NCBI GenBank assembly: GCA_039028315.1
Contig: JBCCIH010000108.1
Span: 1 to 8,307, forward strand
Direction of reading: 5' to 3'
Length of the DNA: 8,307 nt
Source of the DNA: Thermodesulfobacteriota bacterium
GTDB lineage: Bacteria; Desulfobacterota_D; UBA1144; Nemesobacterales; UBA2774
Under the pieces are notes generated by a model. The model did no database searches. It saw only the letters and a program-made list of their open reading frames with translations, and had not been told where the DNA came from. The translations under genes were made by a program, and so were the position numbers. This document shows, piece by piece, positions 1-6,127 of this stretch. Each line of letters begins with the position of its first letter. The stretch's first letter is position 1.

Positions 1-8
1 ATAATTTT

Positions 9-893
9 CTATTTACCTTTTAATACAGTATCTATGTTAATTAAAGGAACGCCTTCACCGCCGGTAAATTTTGGCAGTGTTCCGTCCCATTTTTCAGCCA
101 ATCTTAGCTGGATAAGCTCTGGATTGTTCTTAAGAGCCTTTGCCTCTCTCTCAATAGCATCTGCCTTTGCTCTAGAAGCAGCCTCGATCTCATAGGCCTC
201 ACCATCCGCAGCCAGCTTACGCTCCTGATATCCTGCCTCGGCTTGCGTTACCCTTCTGGTTTTCTCATTTAGCGCCTGAAGAGCTTCCTGCTCTGCTTTT
301 ACTTTAAGCTCAATCGCTTTGTTAAATTCCTCTGAGAATTCAAAGTCTGTGATAGCCACGTTTGCAATTTGAAGCGCTGTAGGGACCTGTTTGTCTCTAA
401 GCGTATCATCAATAAAGTTCTCAATAGCTTTTTGTATCTGCTGCTTAACTTCTGCTCTTTTTGTTACAAGTTGTTCTGCTGTGTACTGCGCTGTTACAGC
501 TTTCACTGACTCCTGAATAGCGGGCTCAATCACAGTTGCGGCAACTACTTCTCGCTGACCGATTCTCTGATATGTAAGAGGTGCTACAGGGCCGGTTATT
601 GAGTACTGAACGGTTACCTGAGTTTCAACGGTCTGAAGGTCCTTAGATGCCGCGGCTGATTTTGATTTGGCTTTTGTAAGCCTGATGTCAACCTGCTCTA
701 CTTTATCCATAAATGGTTTTTTTAGATGAAATCCCTCAGGAAGCGGCTCAGGCTGAACTGCCCCAAAAGTTCTTACTACCCCGACGTGTCCACTGTCCAC
801 AATTACAAATGCGCTTGTGGCGAGAACGATAACCAAAATGATTATTATCGGGTACAAAAAGTTTAGATTTTCCAACTTTGGTCTTGAAGCCAT
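9..893 (-). CDS. SPFH/prohibitin-family membrane protein
   Basis: This 294-residue protein belongs to the SPFH (stomatin/prohibitin/flotillin/HflK-C) family and is closest in style to bacterial prohibitins. Residues 13-32 form one strongly hydrophobic N-terminal anchor. The SPFH domain follows (about 29-190, opening with VDSGHVGVVRTFG), then an Ala/Glu/Lys/Arg-rich coiled coil (about 190-255). The tail WDGTLPKFTGG is typical of prohibitins. Family members form large ring oligomers at the inner membrane and often modulate FtsH-type proteases or membrane organisation; the partner here is unknown. Length is normal and both ends lie in the window (stop TAG). The ATG at 893 is preceded by GGAGG (905-909) with a rather long 11-nt spacing. 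It follows recJ by 78 nt and could be read through from it or use its own promoter. HflK or HflC is less likely because there is no tandem partner within the window. Confidence 0.9.
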   Translation of the reverse strand: MASRPKLENLNFLYPIIIILVIVLATSAFVIVDSGHVGVVRTFGAVQPEPLPEGFHLKKPFMDKVEQVDIRLTKAKSKSAAASKDLQTVETQVTVQYSITGPVAPLTYQRIGQREVVAATVIEPAIQESVKAVTAQYTAEQLVTKRAEVKQQIQKAIENFIDDTLRDKQVPTALQIANVAITDFEFSEEFNKAIELKVKAEQEALQALNEKTRRVTQAEAGYQERKLAADGEAYEIEAASRAKADAIEREAKALKNNPELIQLRLAEKWDGTLPKFTGGEGVPLINIDTVLKGK

Positions 894-933
894 GCTTTAT
901 AAAACCTCCGTATTTTTGCTTATTAGTTTATAT

Positions 934-961
934 AATATATCTGGATTCTGTGATTTGTAGA
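934..961 (-). promoter_or_regulatory. Possible sigma-70 promoter for the SPFH gene
   Basis: On the minus strand TCTACA (956-961, 4/6 match to TTGACA) is followed after 16 nt by TATATT (934-939, 5/6 match to TATAAT), in the gap between recJ and the SPFH gene. The region is AT-rich, so chance matches are likely. No terminator hairpin separates the two genes, so read-through from recJ is an alternative. Confidence 0.3.
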
Positions 962-971
962 GTGTTTTTAA

Positions 972-2675
972 TTAATTGTTTTCTTGGCTAGCATCTACGA
1001 CCCTGAGTCTTATCTCTTTTTTACCGTTCCACTTATTAAATTCGGGTGTGTAAACCATATCTATTTTGTCAGGAAGAAGCTCAGGCTCTTTCATATTAAA
1101 CCATATTGCATCGTATGTTTTAGCCCCACTTTTAACCTTAAAACCAAGGTGCTTGTCTTTAAATATACGCTGGGATACAACATCTAGCCCTGTGGACAAA
1201 ACCGTGGGCTCAGGGTTACCAATGCCAAAGGGCGCAAGCATCTCAAGCTCTGAGATCAGCTCCTCAGTCATGCTCTGTAGTGGTACTTCGACATCGATTG
1301 TGAGTCTGGCTTCATATTTCTCTTCTAAACTAGATAGAGCTTTATCAAACATAACTCTAAACGTGTCTATATTTTCCTCTTTTATAGAAAGTCCTGCAGC
1401 TTGTTCATGTCCGCCGAATTGTAGAAAGAGTTCGGAGCACTCAAGTAATGCTGAATAAATATTGACCCCTTCAACACTTCTGCCCGAGCCTTTTCCAACT
1501 CCTTTATCATCAATAGCGATCAAAATTGTCGGCTTTTCATATCTATCAACTATTCTTGATGCGACAATTCCTATGATCCCCGGGTGCCAATTTCTAGAAG
1601 CTAACACTATAGAATACTCGCCAATTATATCGGGGTTAGATTCAAGTTCCGTTATTGCCTCTTTCACAATATCTGCTTCAGTATTTTGTCTGTTTGTATT
1701 TTCTTTGTTTAAACCTTTGGCCAGCTGCCTGGCATCGTCCAAGTCATTTGAGATAAAAAGTTCAACTGCTCTATCTGCGGTGCTCATACGGCCAGAGGCA
1801 TTTATTCTTGGCCCTAACTTAAATCCTAGATCATATGAAGTTAACTCAGTTTTTATGCCGCTTGCCTCTTTTAACGCCTTCACGCCTTGGCGCTTTGGGC
1901 TCTGCATTCTTTTTATGCCCTCTTTTACAAATATCCTATTCACATCCAAAAGAGGCGCGCAGTCGGCAACTGTGCCTAAAGCTACGAGATCTAGATAGTC
2001 CCCTAAGTTTGGCTCTTCCTCTTTAAAAAATCCCTCATCCCTAAGAGCGCGTCTAAGAGCTATTACCAAGTTAAAAATCACTCCTACACCTACAATCTCT
2101 TTTGCAGGATATTTACAGTCTTTGATTTTAGGGTTCAACACCGATACTGCATCTGGCAAATCTTGAGGAGGTTTATGGTGGTCGGTAACTATAAAATCTA
2201 CTCCTAGCTCCTTAGCTTTTTCTACCTCATCCACAGCGGTTATGCCGCAGTCTCCTGAGATTATAAGCGATACTCCCTTTTGAGCCAGCTTTTCAACAGC
2301 GCTAATATTAATTCCATAGCCTTCCTTTAATCTGTCGGGGTTGTAATATGTAACGTCCGTTCCTATGCTTTTTAAAAAATTATACAAGAGCGCAGTTGAA
2401 GTAACCCCGTCAACATCATAGTCGCCATATATAGCAATTTTCTCGCCATCACTAATACCCTTTTTTGTTCTCTCAACAGCTTTTTCCATACCCTTCATTA
2501 GATAAGGAGAGGGGAGATCAAAGAGGGTGCAGTTAAGAAAAAGGTTTGCCTCGGTTTCATTCTGGATTCCGCGGTTGATTAATATCTGTGAAGTGATTGG
2601 AGAAACATTTAGGCTCTTAGAGAGTTTATCTCTTAGTTTAGATTTCTCTTTTTCAATTATCCAATTTTCTTTCAT
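972..2675 (-). CDS. recJ: Single-stranded-DNA-specific exonuclease RecJ
   Basis: RecJ is a 5'-3' exonuclease on single-stranded DNA that acts in the RecFOR recombination, mismatch and base-excision repair pathways. The 567-residue length is typical. All DHH-family motifs are visible: YGDYDVDG (83-90), DCG (142-144), the DHH triad (165-167), the metal-binding Asp of GTVADCAPL (Asp238), GPRINASGRM (288-297), HPG (364-366), SGRS (397-400) and the DHHA1 motif GGHEQAAG (421-428). The C-terminal OB-like domain has PFGIGNPEP (482-490). Asp85, Asp87, Asp89, Asp142, Asp165-His166-His167 and Asp238 are the expected Mn/Mg ligands and all are present, so the enzyme should be active. The start MKENW matches the usual RecJ N-terminus, but no good Shine-Dalgarno precedes it. 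It lies 98 nt downstream of aroQ in the same direction. Confidence 0.97.
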   Translation of the reverse strand: MKENWIIEKEKSKLRDKLSKSLNVSPITSQILINRGIQNETEANLFLNCTLFDLPSPYLMKGMEKAVERTKKGISDGEKIAIYGDYDVDGVTSTALLYNFLKSIGTDVTYYNPDRLKEGYGINISAVEKLAQKGVSLIISGDCGITAVDEVEKAKELGVDFIVTDHHKPPQDLPDAVSVLNPKIKDCKYPAKEIVGVGVIFNLVIALRRALRDEGFFKEEEPNLGDYLDLVALGTVADCAPLLDVNRIFVKEGIKRMQSPKRQGVKALKEASGIKTELTSYDLGFKLGPRINASGRMSTADRAVELFISNDLDDARQLAKGLNKENTNRQNTEADIVKEAITELESNPDIIGEYSIVLASRNWHPGIIGIVASRIVDRYEKPTILIAIDDKGVGKGSGRSVEGVNIYSALLECSELFLQFGGHEQAAGLSIKEENIDTFRVMFDKALSSLEEKYEARLTIDVEVPLQSMTEELISELEMLAPFGIGNPEPTVLSTGLDVVSQRIFKDKHLGFKVKSGAKTYDAIWFNMKEPELLPDKIDMVYTPEFNKWNGKKEIRLRVVDASQENN

Positions 2676-2713
2676 TTATAATTTTCTGGCTAGAAAAATG
2701 TGTTTGCTATAAA

Positions 2714-2741
2714 GTCTAATCAGCAGGCTTATATATTAGAC
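2714..2741 (-). repeat. Inverted repeat in the aroQ-recJ gap
   Basis: Perfect 7-bp arms (2714-2720 and 2735-2741; GTCTAAT/ATTAGAC) flank a 14-nt loop. On the transcribed minus strand the stem is followed by only three U residues and the stem is AT-rich, so it makes a poor terminator. It could be an operator or a weak mRNA structure. The half-site AGTCTA recurs at 2757-2762. It sits about 40 nt ahead of the recJ start. Confidence 0.35.
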
Positions 2742-2773
2742 AGAGCTTAACTTGAGAGTCTATGATATTTGTA

Positions 2774-3214
2774 TCAAGAATTTTCTTTAAGATAGCTGAC
2801 AAGCCCGCTTAGCCCTAGGAAATAACTGTTTATTCCAAATCCTGATATAACACCAAGCGCAACTCCGGAAACAAATGACTTTTGCCTGAAATCCTCACGC
2901 TTATGCACATTTGAGATATGAACCTCAACCACTGGAAGACCGCAGGACAGTATTGCGTCTCTTATTGCAACACTCGTATGGGTGTATGCTCCTGGGTTGA
3001 TGACAATTCCCTGAGCGCTTGTCATTGCATCTTGAATAGTGCTTACAATCTCGCCCTCAGAGTTTGACTGGAAAAATGAAAGGTCTACCTCAAGCTCCTT
3101 TGCTTTATTGGAAAGAGAATTGTTTATCTCTTCAAGAGTGGTTGCCCCGTATATATCGGGCTCACGTTTGCCAAGCATATTTAAATTTGGTCCGTGTATT
3201 ATTAATATGTTCAT
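2774..3214 (-). CDS. aroQ: Type II 3-dehydroquinate dehydratase AroQ
   Basis: The enzyme converts 3-dehydroquinate to 3-dehydroshikimate, the third step of the shikimate pathway to aromatic amino acids, and works in the cytoplasm as a dodecamer. The 146-residue length is standard. Family motifs are intact: GPNLNMLGKREPDIYG (8-23) with Asn10, Arg17 and the catalytic Tyr22; QSNSEGE (49-55); NPGAYTHTSVAIRDA (73-87) with Asn73 and His79; and EVHISNVHKREDFR (97-110) with His99 and Arg110. Position 52 is Ser where many members have His (QSNHEGE), a tolerated variant. The ATG is preceded by AGAGG at 3219-3223 with 4-nt spacing. This Shine-Dalgarno overlaps the stop codon of the upstream TPR gene, which implies translational coupling. 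The two genes are 8 nt apart. Confidence 0.97.
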   Translation of the reverse strand: MNILIIHGPNLNMLGKREPDIYGATTLEEINNSLSNKAKELEVDLSFFQSNSEGEIVSTIQDAMTSAQGIVINPGAYTHTSVAIRDAILSCGLPVVEVHISNVHKREDFRQKSFVSGVALGVISGFGINSYFLGLSGLVSYLKENS

Positions 3215-3222
3215 AATTCCTC

Positions 3223-3930
3223 TCAGCCCTGTGAGTTAAATCCTGCAAAGCTATTCATTTTATTTAACTTGGTTTTCTCCAATTTTTCAATTGCTGAGTT
3301 TCTCTGTGCATCATCAGAGTATACTTTATCAATAATTTCTCTGGCCTTTTCATACTCTCCTTGCTGCAAGTAAAGATTAAACATTGTCTCTGTATAAACT
3401 TCAGCTTCGAGAGTGGAAACATTAGCATTAATTTCATTTATTCTTCTTGATTCAATCGGGGTTTCAAATGCGGTTTTAGATTCTCTGCTCTGTTTTTCTG
3501 TAAGCTTGGTATTTATACTCTCAATTTCACTAAGAAGAGAGTTGTCTTCACTATGAAAAACATAGGCTTGTTCTAGCGTGGTTTTTGCCTTGTCTAATCT
3601 GCCTTCACTTTTATAAATCTCAGAAAGAAGCTTTGCTGCCTCTAATTTGTCGGGTGTGATCTCCAGGACAATTTCCATCTCTCTTTTGGCCTGATCGATA
3701 AGCCATCTGTCATAGTATATTTCCCCGAGCATGAATCTGGCTGTGACATTATTTTTATTATGTACAAGCCCTCTTACTAAAACGCCGATAGCTTTATCAA
3801 TCTTGCCTTGTTTGCAAAGAACATCCGCGAGCTGAGAAAATGTGTTGGATGCAGGGTCCGCGGCTAGAATTTCCTCAAACTTTTGTTCTAATCGCGCAAG
3901 TTCGTCGTATTTTTGCTGATTTTCGCACAT
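3223..3930 (-). CDS. Tetratricopeptide-repeat protein
   Basis: This 235-residue soluble protein has no signal peptide or membrane segment. It carries about three consecutive TPR units (roughly 29-60, 63-94, 97-128; e.g. FSQLADVLCKQGKIDKAIGV). A charged Ser/Glu/Lys-rich linker (about 140-175) follows, then a single TPR-like unit at 179-206 (ETMFNLYLQQGEYEKAREII). TPRs are protein-protein interaction scaffolds; the partner cannot be told from sequence. I recognise no named orthologue. It is the first gene of the leftward block and ends 8 nt before aroQ, so the two are almost certainly co-transcribed. Upstream of the ATG there is only a weak GAG, and the best promoter lies so close that the mRNA may be nearly leaderless. 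No alternative start is available nearby. Confidence 0.85.
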   Translation of the reverse strand: MCENQQKYDELARLEQKFEEILAADPASNTFSQLADVLCKQGKIDKAIGVLVRGLVHNKNNVTARFMLGEIYYDRWLIDQAKREMEIVLEITPDKLEAAKLLSEIYKSEGRLDKAKTTLEQAYVFHSEDNSLLSEIESINTKLTEKQSRESKTAFETPIESRRINEINANVSTLEAEVYTETMFNLYLQQGEYEKAREIIDKVYSDDAQRNSAIEKLEKTKLNKMNSFAGFNSQG

Positions 3931-3939
3931 ATTAAACTC

Positions 3940-3968
3940 AGAATATGTAGATCTTGATTAAGAGTCAA
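3940..3968 (-). promoter_or_regulatory. Likely sigma-70 promoter for TPR-aroQ
   Basis: On the minus strand TTGACT (3963-3968, 5/6) is followed after exactly 17 nt by TATTCT (3940-3945, 4/6). Transcription would begin near 3933, leaving a leader of only a few nucleotides before the ATG at 3930. A dyad CTTGA-N7-TCAAG (3953-3969) overlaps the -35 and spacer and could be an operator. Confidence 0.42.
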
Positions 3969-3983
3969 GTTTAAATGCCTAAT

Positions 3984-3999
3984 TGTACAAAATTGCACA
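3984..3999. promoter_or_regulatory. CRP/FNR-type operator candidate 1
   Basis: TGTACAAAATTGCACA is an imperfect 16-bp palindrome with the TGTNN-N6-NNACA geometry of CRP/FNR-family sites; seven of the eight outer TGTG/CACA bases match. It lies in the divergent TPR/cellulase region, centred about 58 bp upstream of the predicted TPR start site and about 142 bp upstream of the predicted cellulase start site. Confidence 0.4.
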
Positions 4000-4006
4000 T
4001 ATTCAC

Positions 4007-4022
4007 TGTGTAATATTCCACA
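4007..4022. promoter_or_regulatory. CRP/FNR-type operator candidate 2
   Basis: TGTGTAATATTCCACA has both outer half-sites perfect (TGTG and CACA, 8-nt spacer as in the CRP consensus) around a palindromic AATATT core. Including one more flanking pair (C4006 and G4023), 16 of 18 positions are symmetric. Its centre is 23 bp, about two helical turns, from operator candidate 1, so the pair could be bound on one face of the helix. Confidence 0.45.
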
Positions 4023-4041
4023 GATAAAATGCTAGAATTTT

Positions 4042-4063
4042 GAACGTTCGTATGTTTAATACG
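4042..4063. repeat. Two abutting small palindromes
   Basis: GAACGTTC (4042-4049) is a perfect 8-bp palindrome. It shares one base with CGTAT-N5-ATACG (4049-4063), which has perfect 5-bp arms. They lie about 70-90 bp upstream of the predicted cellulase start site, within range for an activator or repressor site. Either alone could be chance. Confidence 0.3.
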
Positions 4064-4067
4064 GCTT

Positions 4068-4115
4068 AAATGCCCTTAATCATTAAGTAATTGTATTCGT
4101 GAATACTTGGCATTT
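4068..4115. repeat. Nested three-part palindrome upstream of the cellulase
   Basis: Outer arms AAATGCC (4068-4074) and GGCATTT (4109-4115) enclose two perfect inner inverted repeats: CTTAAT-C-ATTAAG (4075-4087), directly abutting the outer arm, and GTATTC-GT-GAATAC (4093-4106), 2 nt from the other arm. The layout would fold as a three-way junction. The inner spacers of 1 and 2 nt suit DNA operators better than RNA hairpins. The right outer arm overlaps the -24 element. A further AAATGCC lies at 3973-3979. Confidence 0.5.
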
Positions 4116-4123
4116 TGATTGCA
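4107..4123 (+). promoter_or_regulatory. Sigma-54 (-24/-12) promoter for the cellulase
   Basis: The sequence TTGGCAT-N5-TTGCA carries GG at 4109-4110 and GC at 4121-4122. The 12-bp register is the strict one required by RpoN. It matches the consensus YTGGCACG-N4-TTGCW at every conserved base except the C and G after TGGCA. Transcription would start near 4134, giving a leader of about 70 nt. No comparably good sigma-70 promoter precedes the gene. Sigma-54 promoters need an upstream enhancer-binding ATPase, and the dyads just upstream are candidate sites. Confidence 0.6.
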
Positions 4124-4191
4124 CTAAATAATCCATACAAAGCCCGAAGTGCGTAGAGAGATGTATATAAACATTTAGTTATTGTCTTGAG

Positions 4192-4198
4192 AAGGAGG
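4192..4198 (+). promoter_or_regulatory. Ribosome binding site of the cellulase
   Basis: AAGGAGG, a full anti-Shine-Dalgarno match, ends 6 nt before the ATG at 4205. It fixes the start there. The in-frame TTG at 4187 lies upstream of this site and would add six residues (MRRRTG) in front of a clean signal peptide, so it is rejected. Confidence 0.9.
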
Positions 4199-4204
4199 AC
4201 AGGA

Positions 4205-6079
4205 ATGAGAAGTATTTTAGTAATTATTTCAATCTGTATACTGACAGCTTTGCCCTCGTGGAGCTACTATGTTCAGGACGGCAAAGTTCACAATGAGAAC
4301 GCAGAAGTTATAAACCTCTACGGAGTAAGCTGGTTTGGGTTTGAGACACATAATAACGTTGTTCATGGTCTATGGGCGAGGAACTGGAAAGATATGATAG
4401 ATCAGATAAAGAGTGAGGGATTTACGGCAATACGGCTTCCATTTTGCCCAAATACTCTTAAGAGCGTTTCAGTCTCAAGTATTAACTATTCCCTAAACCC
4501 AGATCTTTCGGGTCTTAACTCACTAGAAATAATGGACAGAGTAATTGCCGAGCTCGACCGCCAGGGTTTTTATATTCTCTTGGATCATCATACCTCTGAT
4601 TGTCAGACGATTGATGAGCTGTGGTATACGGCAGCTTACTCTGAGCAAGATTGGATTTCTGACTTGGTCTTTGTTGCTGAGAGGTATAAAGATGTTGAGA
4701 GAGTATTTGCAATTGATTTAAAAAACGAGCCGCACGGGCCCGCAACTTGGGGAGTGGGCAACCCTCTTACCGATTGGAACACTGCGGCTGAAAAAGCAGC
4801 GGCACAAGTACTATCAGCAAATCCTGATTTGGTTGTGTTTGTTCAGGGCATTGAGAGTAATCCAACTTGTTCGGGCCAGATCAACCACTGGTGGGGCGGA
4901 AATCTTGAGCCCTTTGACTGCTTTCCGCTCAATATACCTGAAGACAAGCTAGTACTTAGTCCTCATGTATATGGGCCTGATGTTTTTGTTCAGCCATATT
5001 TTAATGATTCTAATTTTCCTAACAACATGCCGGCTATTTGGGACGAGCACTTTGGTTATTTAGTAGACAAAGGATATGCAGTTATTATCGGCGAGTTTGG
5101 CGGAAGATACGGAAACGGCGGAGATTCAAGAGACAGAGACTGGCAAGATGCACTAATAAATTATATGGACTCAAAGGGAATGACCGATTTTTTCTATTGG
5201 TCATGGAATCCAAATAGCGGTGATACCGGAGGGATTTTGCAGGATAATTGGCAGGATGTCTGGGAGGATAAACTTCAGCTTTTGGGTCAGTTAATGGATG
5301 GGTCTAATCCACCTCCCACGCCCCCTGCCTGCTCTGATGGTTTAGATAATGATGGGGATAGTCTTACAGATTTTCCTAACGATCCTGGCTGTCAAAGTGC
5401 CCAAGACACAAGTGAGTTTAACGAGCCCATAGGTGGTGAGGGAATTTCGACAGATGTGAATATTGATAACGACTGGGGAAGCGGATACTGCGCCGATGTT
5501 TCGGTCACAAACAATACAGGTAGCCCAGCTGACTGGACAGTAGCTTTTCCAATTGAAGGCACTTTGCGTGATATGTGGAACGCTACTTACTCGCAAAGCG
5601 GGGATCAAGTTACCGCCGAGGGAGTGTCTTGGAATAATATTGTTAATCCGGGGCAGTCAGTCGGCTTTGGATTCTGCGCTGAAAGAGGAGCGCAGCCAAC
5701 TCCGCCTCCACCAACACCTGTACCAACACTACAGCCAACTCCGCCTCCACCAACTCCCGCACCTACTCCTGAACCGACTCCTATTCCAACACCTGCCCCT
5801 ACACCACAGCCGACTCCACCGCCAAGTGGAGATGTAACAGCAAATGTGACGATCAACGATGATTGGGGCTCTGGATACTGCGCACAGGTGAATGTAACAA
5901 ACTCGACAGCTCAAGCAGTTGACTGGGTTGTTTCATTTCAAATTGAGGGAATGCTCAGAAACATCTGGAATGCGACATATCAGCAAAATGGAGATACCGT
6001 AACAGCCGAGGGAGTTTCTTGGAATAATACTGTATCACCTGGTGGAAATACTAATTTTGGGTTCTGCGCCAACCGCTAG
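4205..6079 (+). CDS. Secreted GH5 endoglucanase with two CBM2 domains
   Basis: The predicted enzyme is an endo-beta-1,4-glucanase (cellulase) of 624 residues. A Sec signal peptide (1-20, MRSILVIISICILTALPSWS) is followed by a GH5 catalytic domain (about 22-362) that closely resembles Acidothermus E1 (subfamily GH5_1), as in GVSWFGFET, VVHGLW, WWGGNL, FPNNMP and WSWNPNSGDTGGIL. The acid/base is Glu175 (NEPHG) and the nucleophile Glu297 (GEFGG). Arg77, His254 and Tyr256 of the active site are present. Residues 376-396 are a Cys-flanked Asp-rich motif (SDGLDNDGDSLTDFPNDPG), probably calcium-binding. Then come CBM2 (417-494; Trp424/458/476, Cys429-Cys491), a Pro/Thr linker (495-541) and a second CBM2 (547-624; Trp554/588/606, Cys559-Cys621). 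There is no membrane anchor or sorting tail. It is a lone gene among housekeeping genes, suggesting acquisition by transfer. The exact substrate (cellulose or another beta-glucan) is inferred from the family. Confidence 0.95.
   Translation: MRSILVIISICILTALPSWSYYVQDGKVHNENAEVINLYGVSWFGFETHNNVVHGLWARNWKDMIDQIKSEGFTAIRLPFCPNTLKSVSVSSINYSLNPDLSGLNSLEIMDRVIAELDRQGFYILLDHHTSDCQTIDELWYTAAYSEQDWISDLVFVAERYKDVERVFAIDLKNEPHGPATWGVGNPLTDWNTAAEKAAAQVLSANPDLVVFVQGIESNPTCSGQINHWWGGNLEPFDCFPLNIPEDKLVLSPHVYGPDVFVQPYFNDSNFPNNMPAIWDEHFGYLVDKGYAVIIGEFGGRYGNGGDSRDRDWQDALINYMDSKGMTDFFYWSWNPNSGDTGGILQDNWQDVWEDKLQLLGQLMDGSNPPPTPPACSDGLDNDGDSLTDFPNDPGCQSAQDTSEFNEPIGGEGISTDVNIDNDWGSGYCADVSVTNNTGSPADWTVAFPIEGTLRDMWNATYSQSGDQVTAEGVSWNNIVNPGQSVGFGFCAERGAQPTPPPPTPVPTLQPTPPPPTPAPTPEPTPIPTPAPTPQPTPPPSGDVTANVTINDDWGSGYCAQVNVTNSTAQAVDWVVSFQIEGMLRNIWNATYQQNGDTVTAEGVSWNNTVSPGGNTNFGFCANR
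5453..5686 (+). repeat. First CBM2 coding unit of the tandem pair
   Basis: These 78 codons encode the first cellulose-binding module. It aligns without gaps to the unit at 5843-6076, with 51 of 78 residues identical by hand count. Conserved blocks are DWGSGYCA, WNATY, VTAEGVSWNN and FGFCA. The DNA has diverged well beyond the protein, so the duplication is old or was acquired already formed. Confidence 0.85.
5693..5754 (+). repeat. Direct repeat in the Pro/Thr linker
   Basis: An identical 23-bp segment occurs at 5693-5715 and 5732-5754, 39 bp (13 codons) apart, encoding QPTPPPPT twice. The rest of the linker (to about 5827) is degenerate PTP/APT/PEP repetition. Such linkers are flexible spacers between modules and change length by slippage or unequal recombination. 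Confidence 0.8.
5843..6076 (+). repeat. Second CBM2 coding unit of the tandem pair
   Basis: This second 78-codon cellulose-binding module ends at the last sense codon of the gene. It keeps the three surface Trp residues and the Cys pair of the first unit, so both modules should bind. The units are shorter than many CBM2 domains (about 100 residues). Confidence 0.85.
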
Positions 6080-6127
6080 GCCTATTATCACTTAAGAAGG
6101 GGGGTGGATAATCCTCTTGCAAGTAAC

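Noticed and set aside
1462..1998. 178-codon open frame on the + strand opposite recJ
   Set aside because: It lies wholly antisense to the conserved RecJ motifs, resembles no family I know, and has a Ser/Leu/Pro-rich composition typical of a shadow frame.
4187..4204. TTG start adding MRRRTG to the cellulase
   Set aside because: The added codons consist of the Shine-Dalgarno sequence itself; the ATG at 4205 has ideal spacing and begins a normal signal peptide.
5605..5856. Gly/Val-rich minus-strand frame opposite the Pro/Thr linker
   Set aside because: The GVGAGVG repetition is the reverse complement of CCA/CCT/ACT codons in the linker, so it is an artefact of that repeat.
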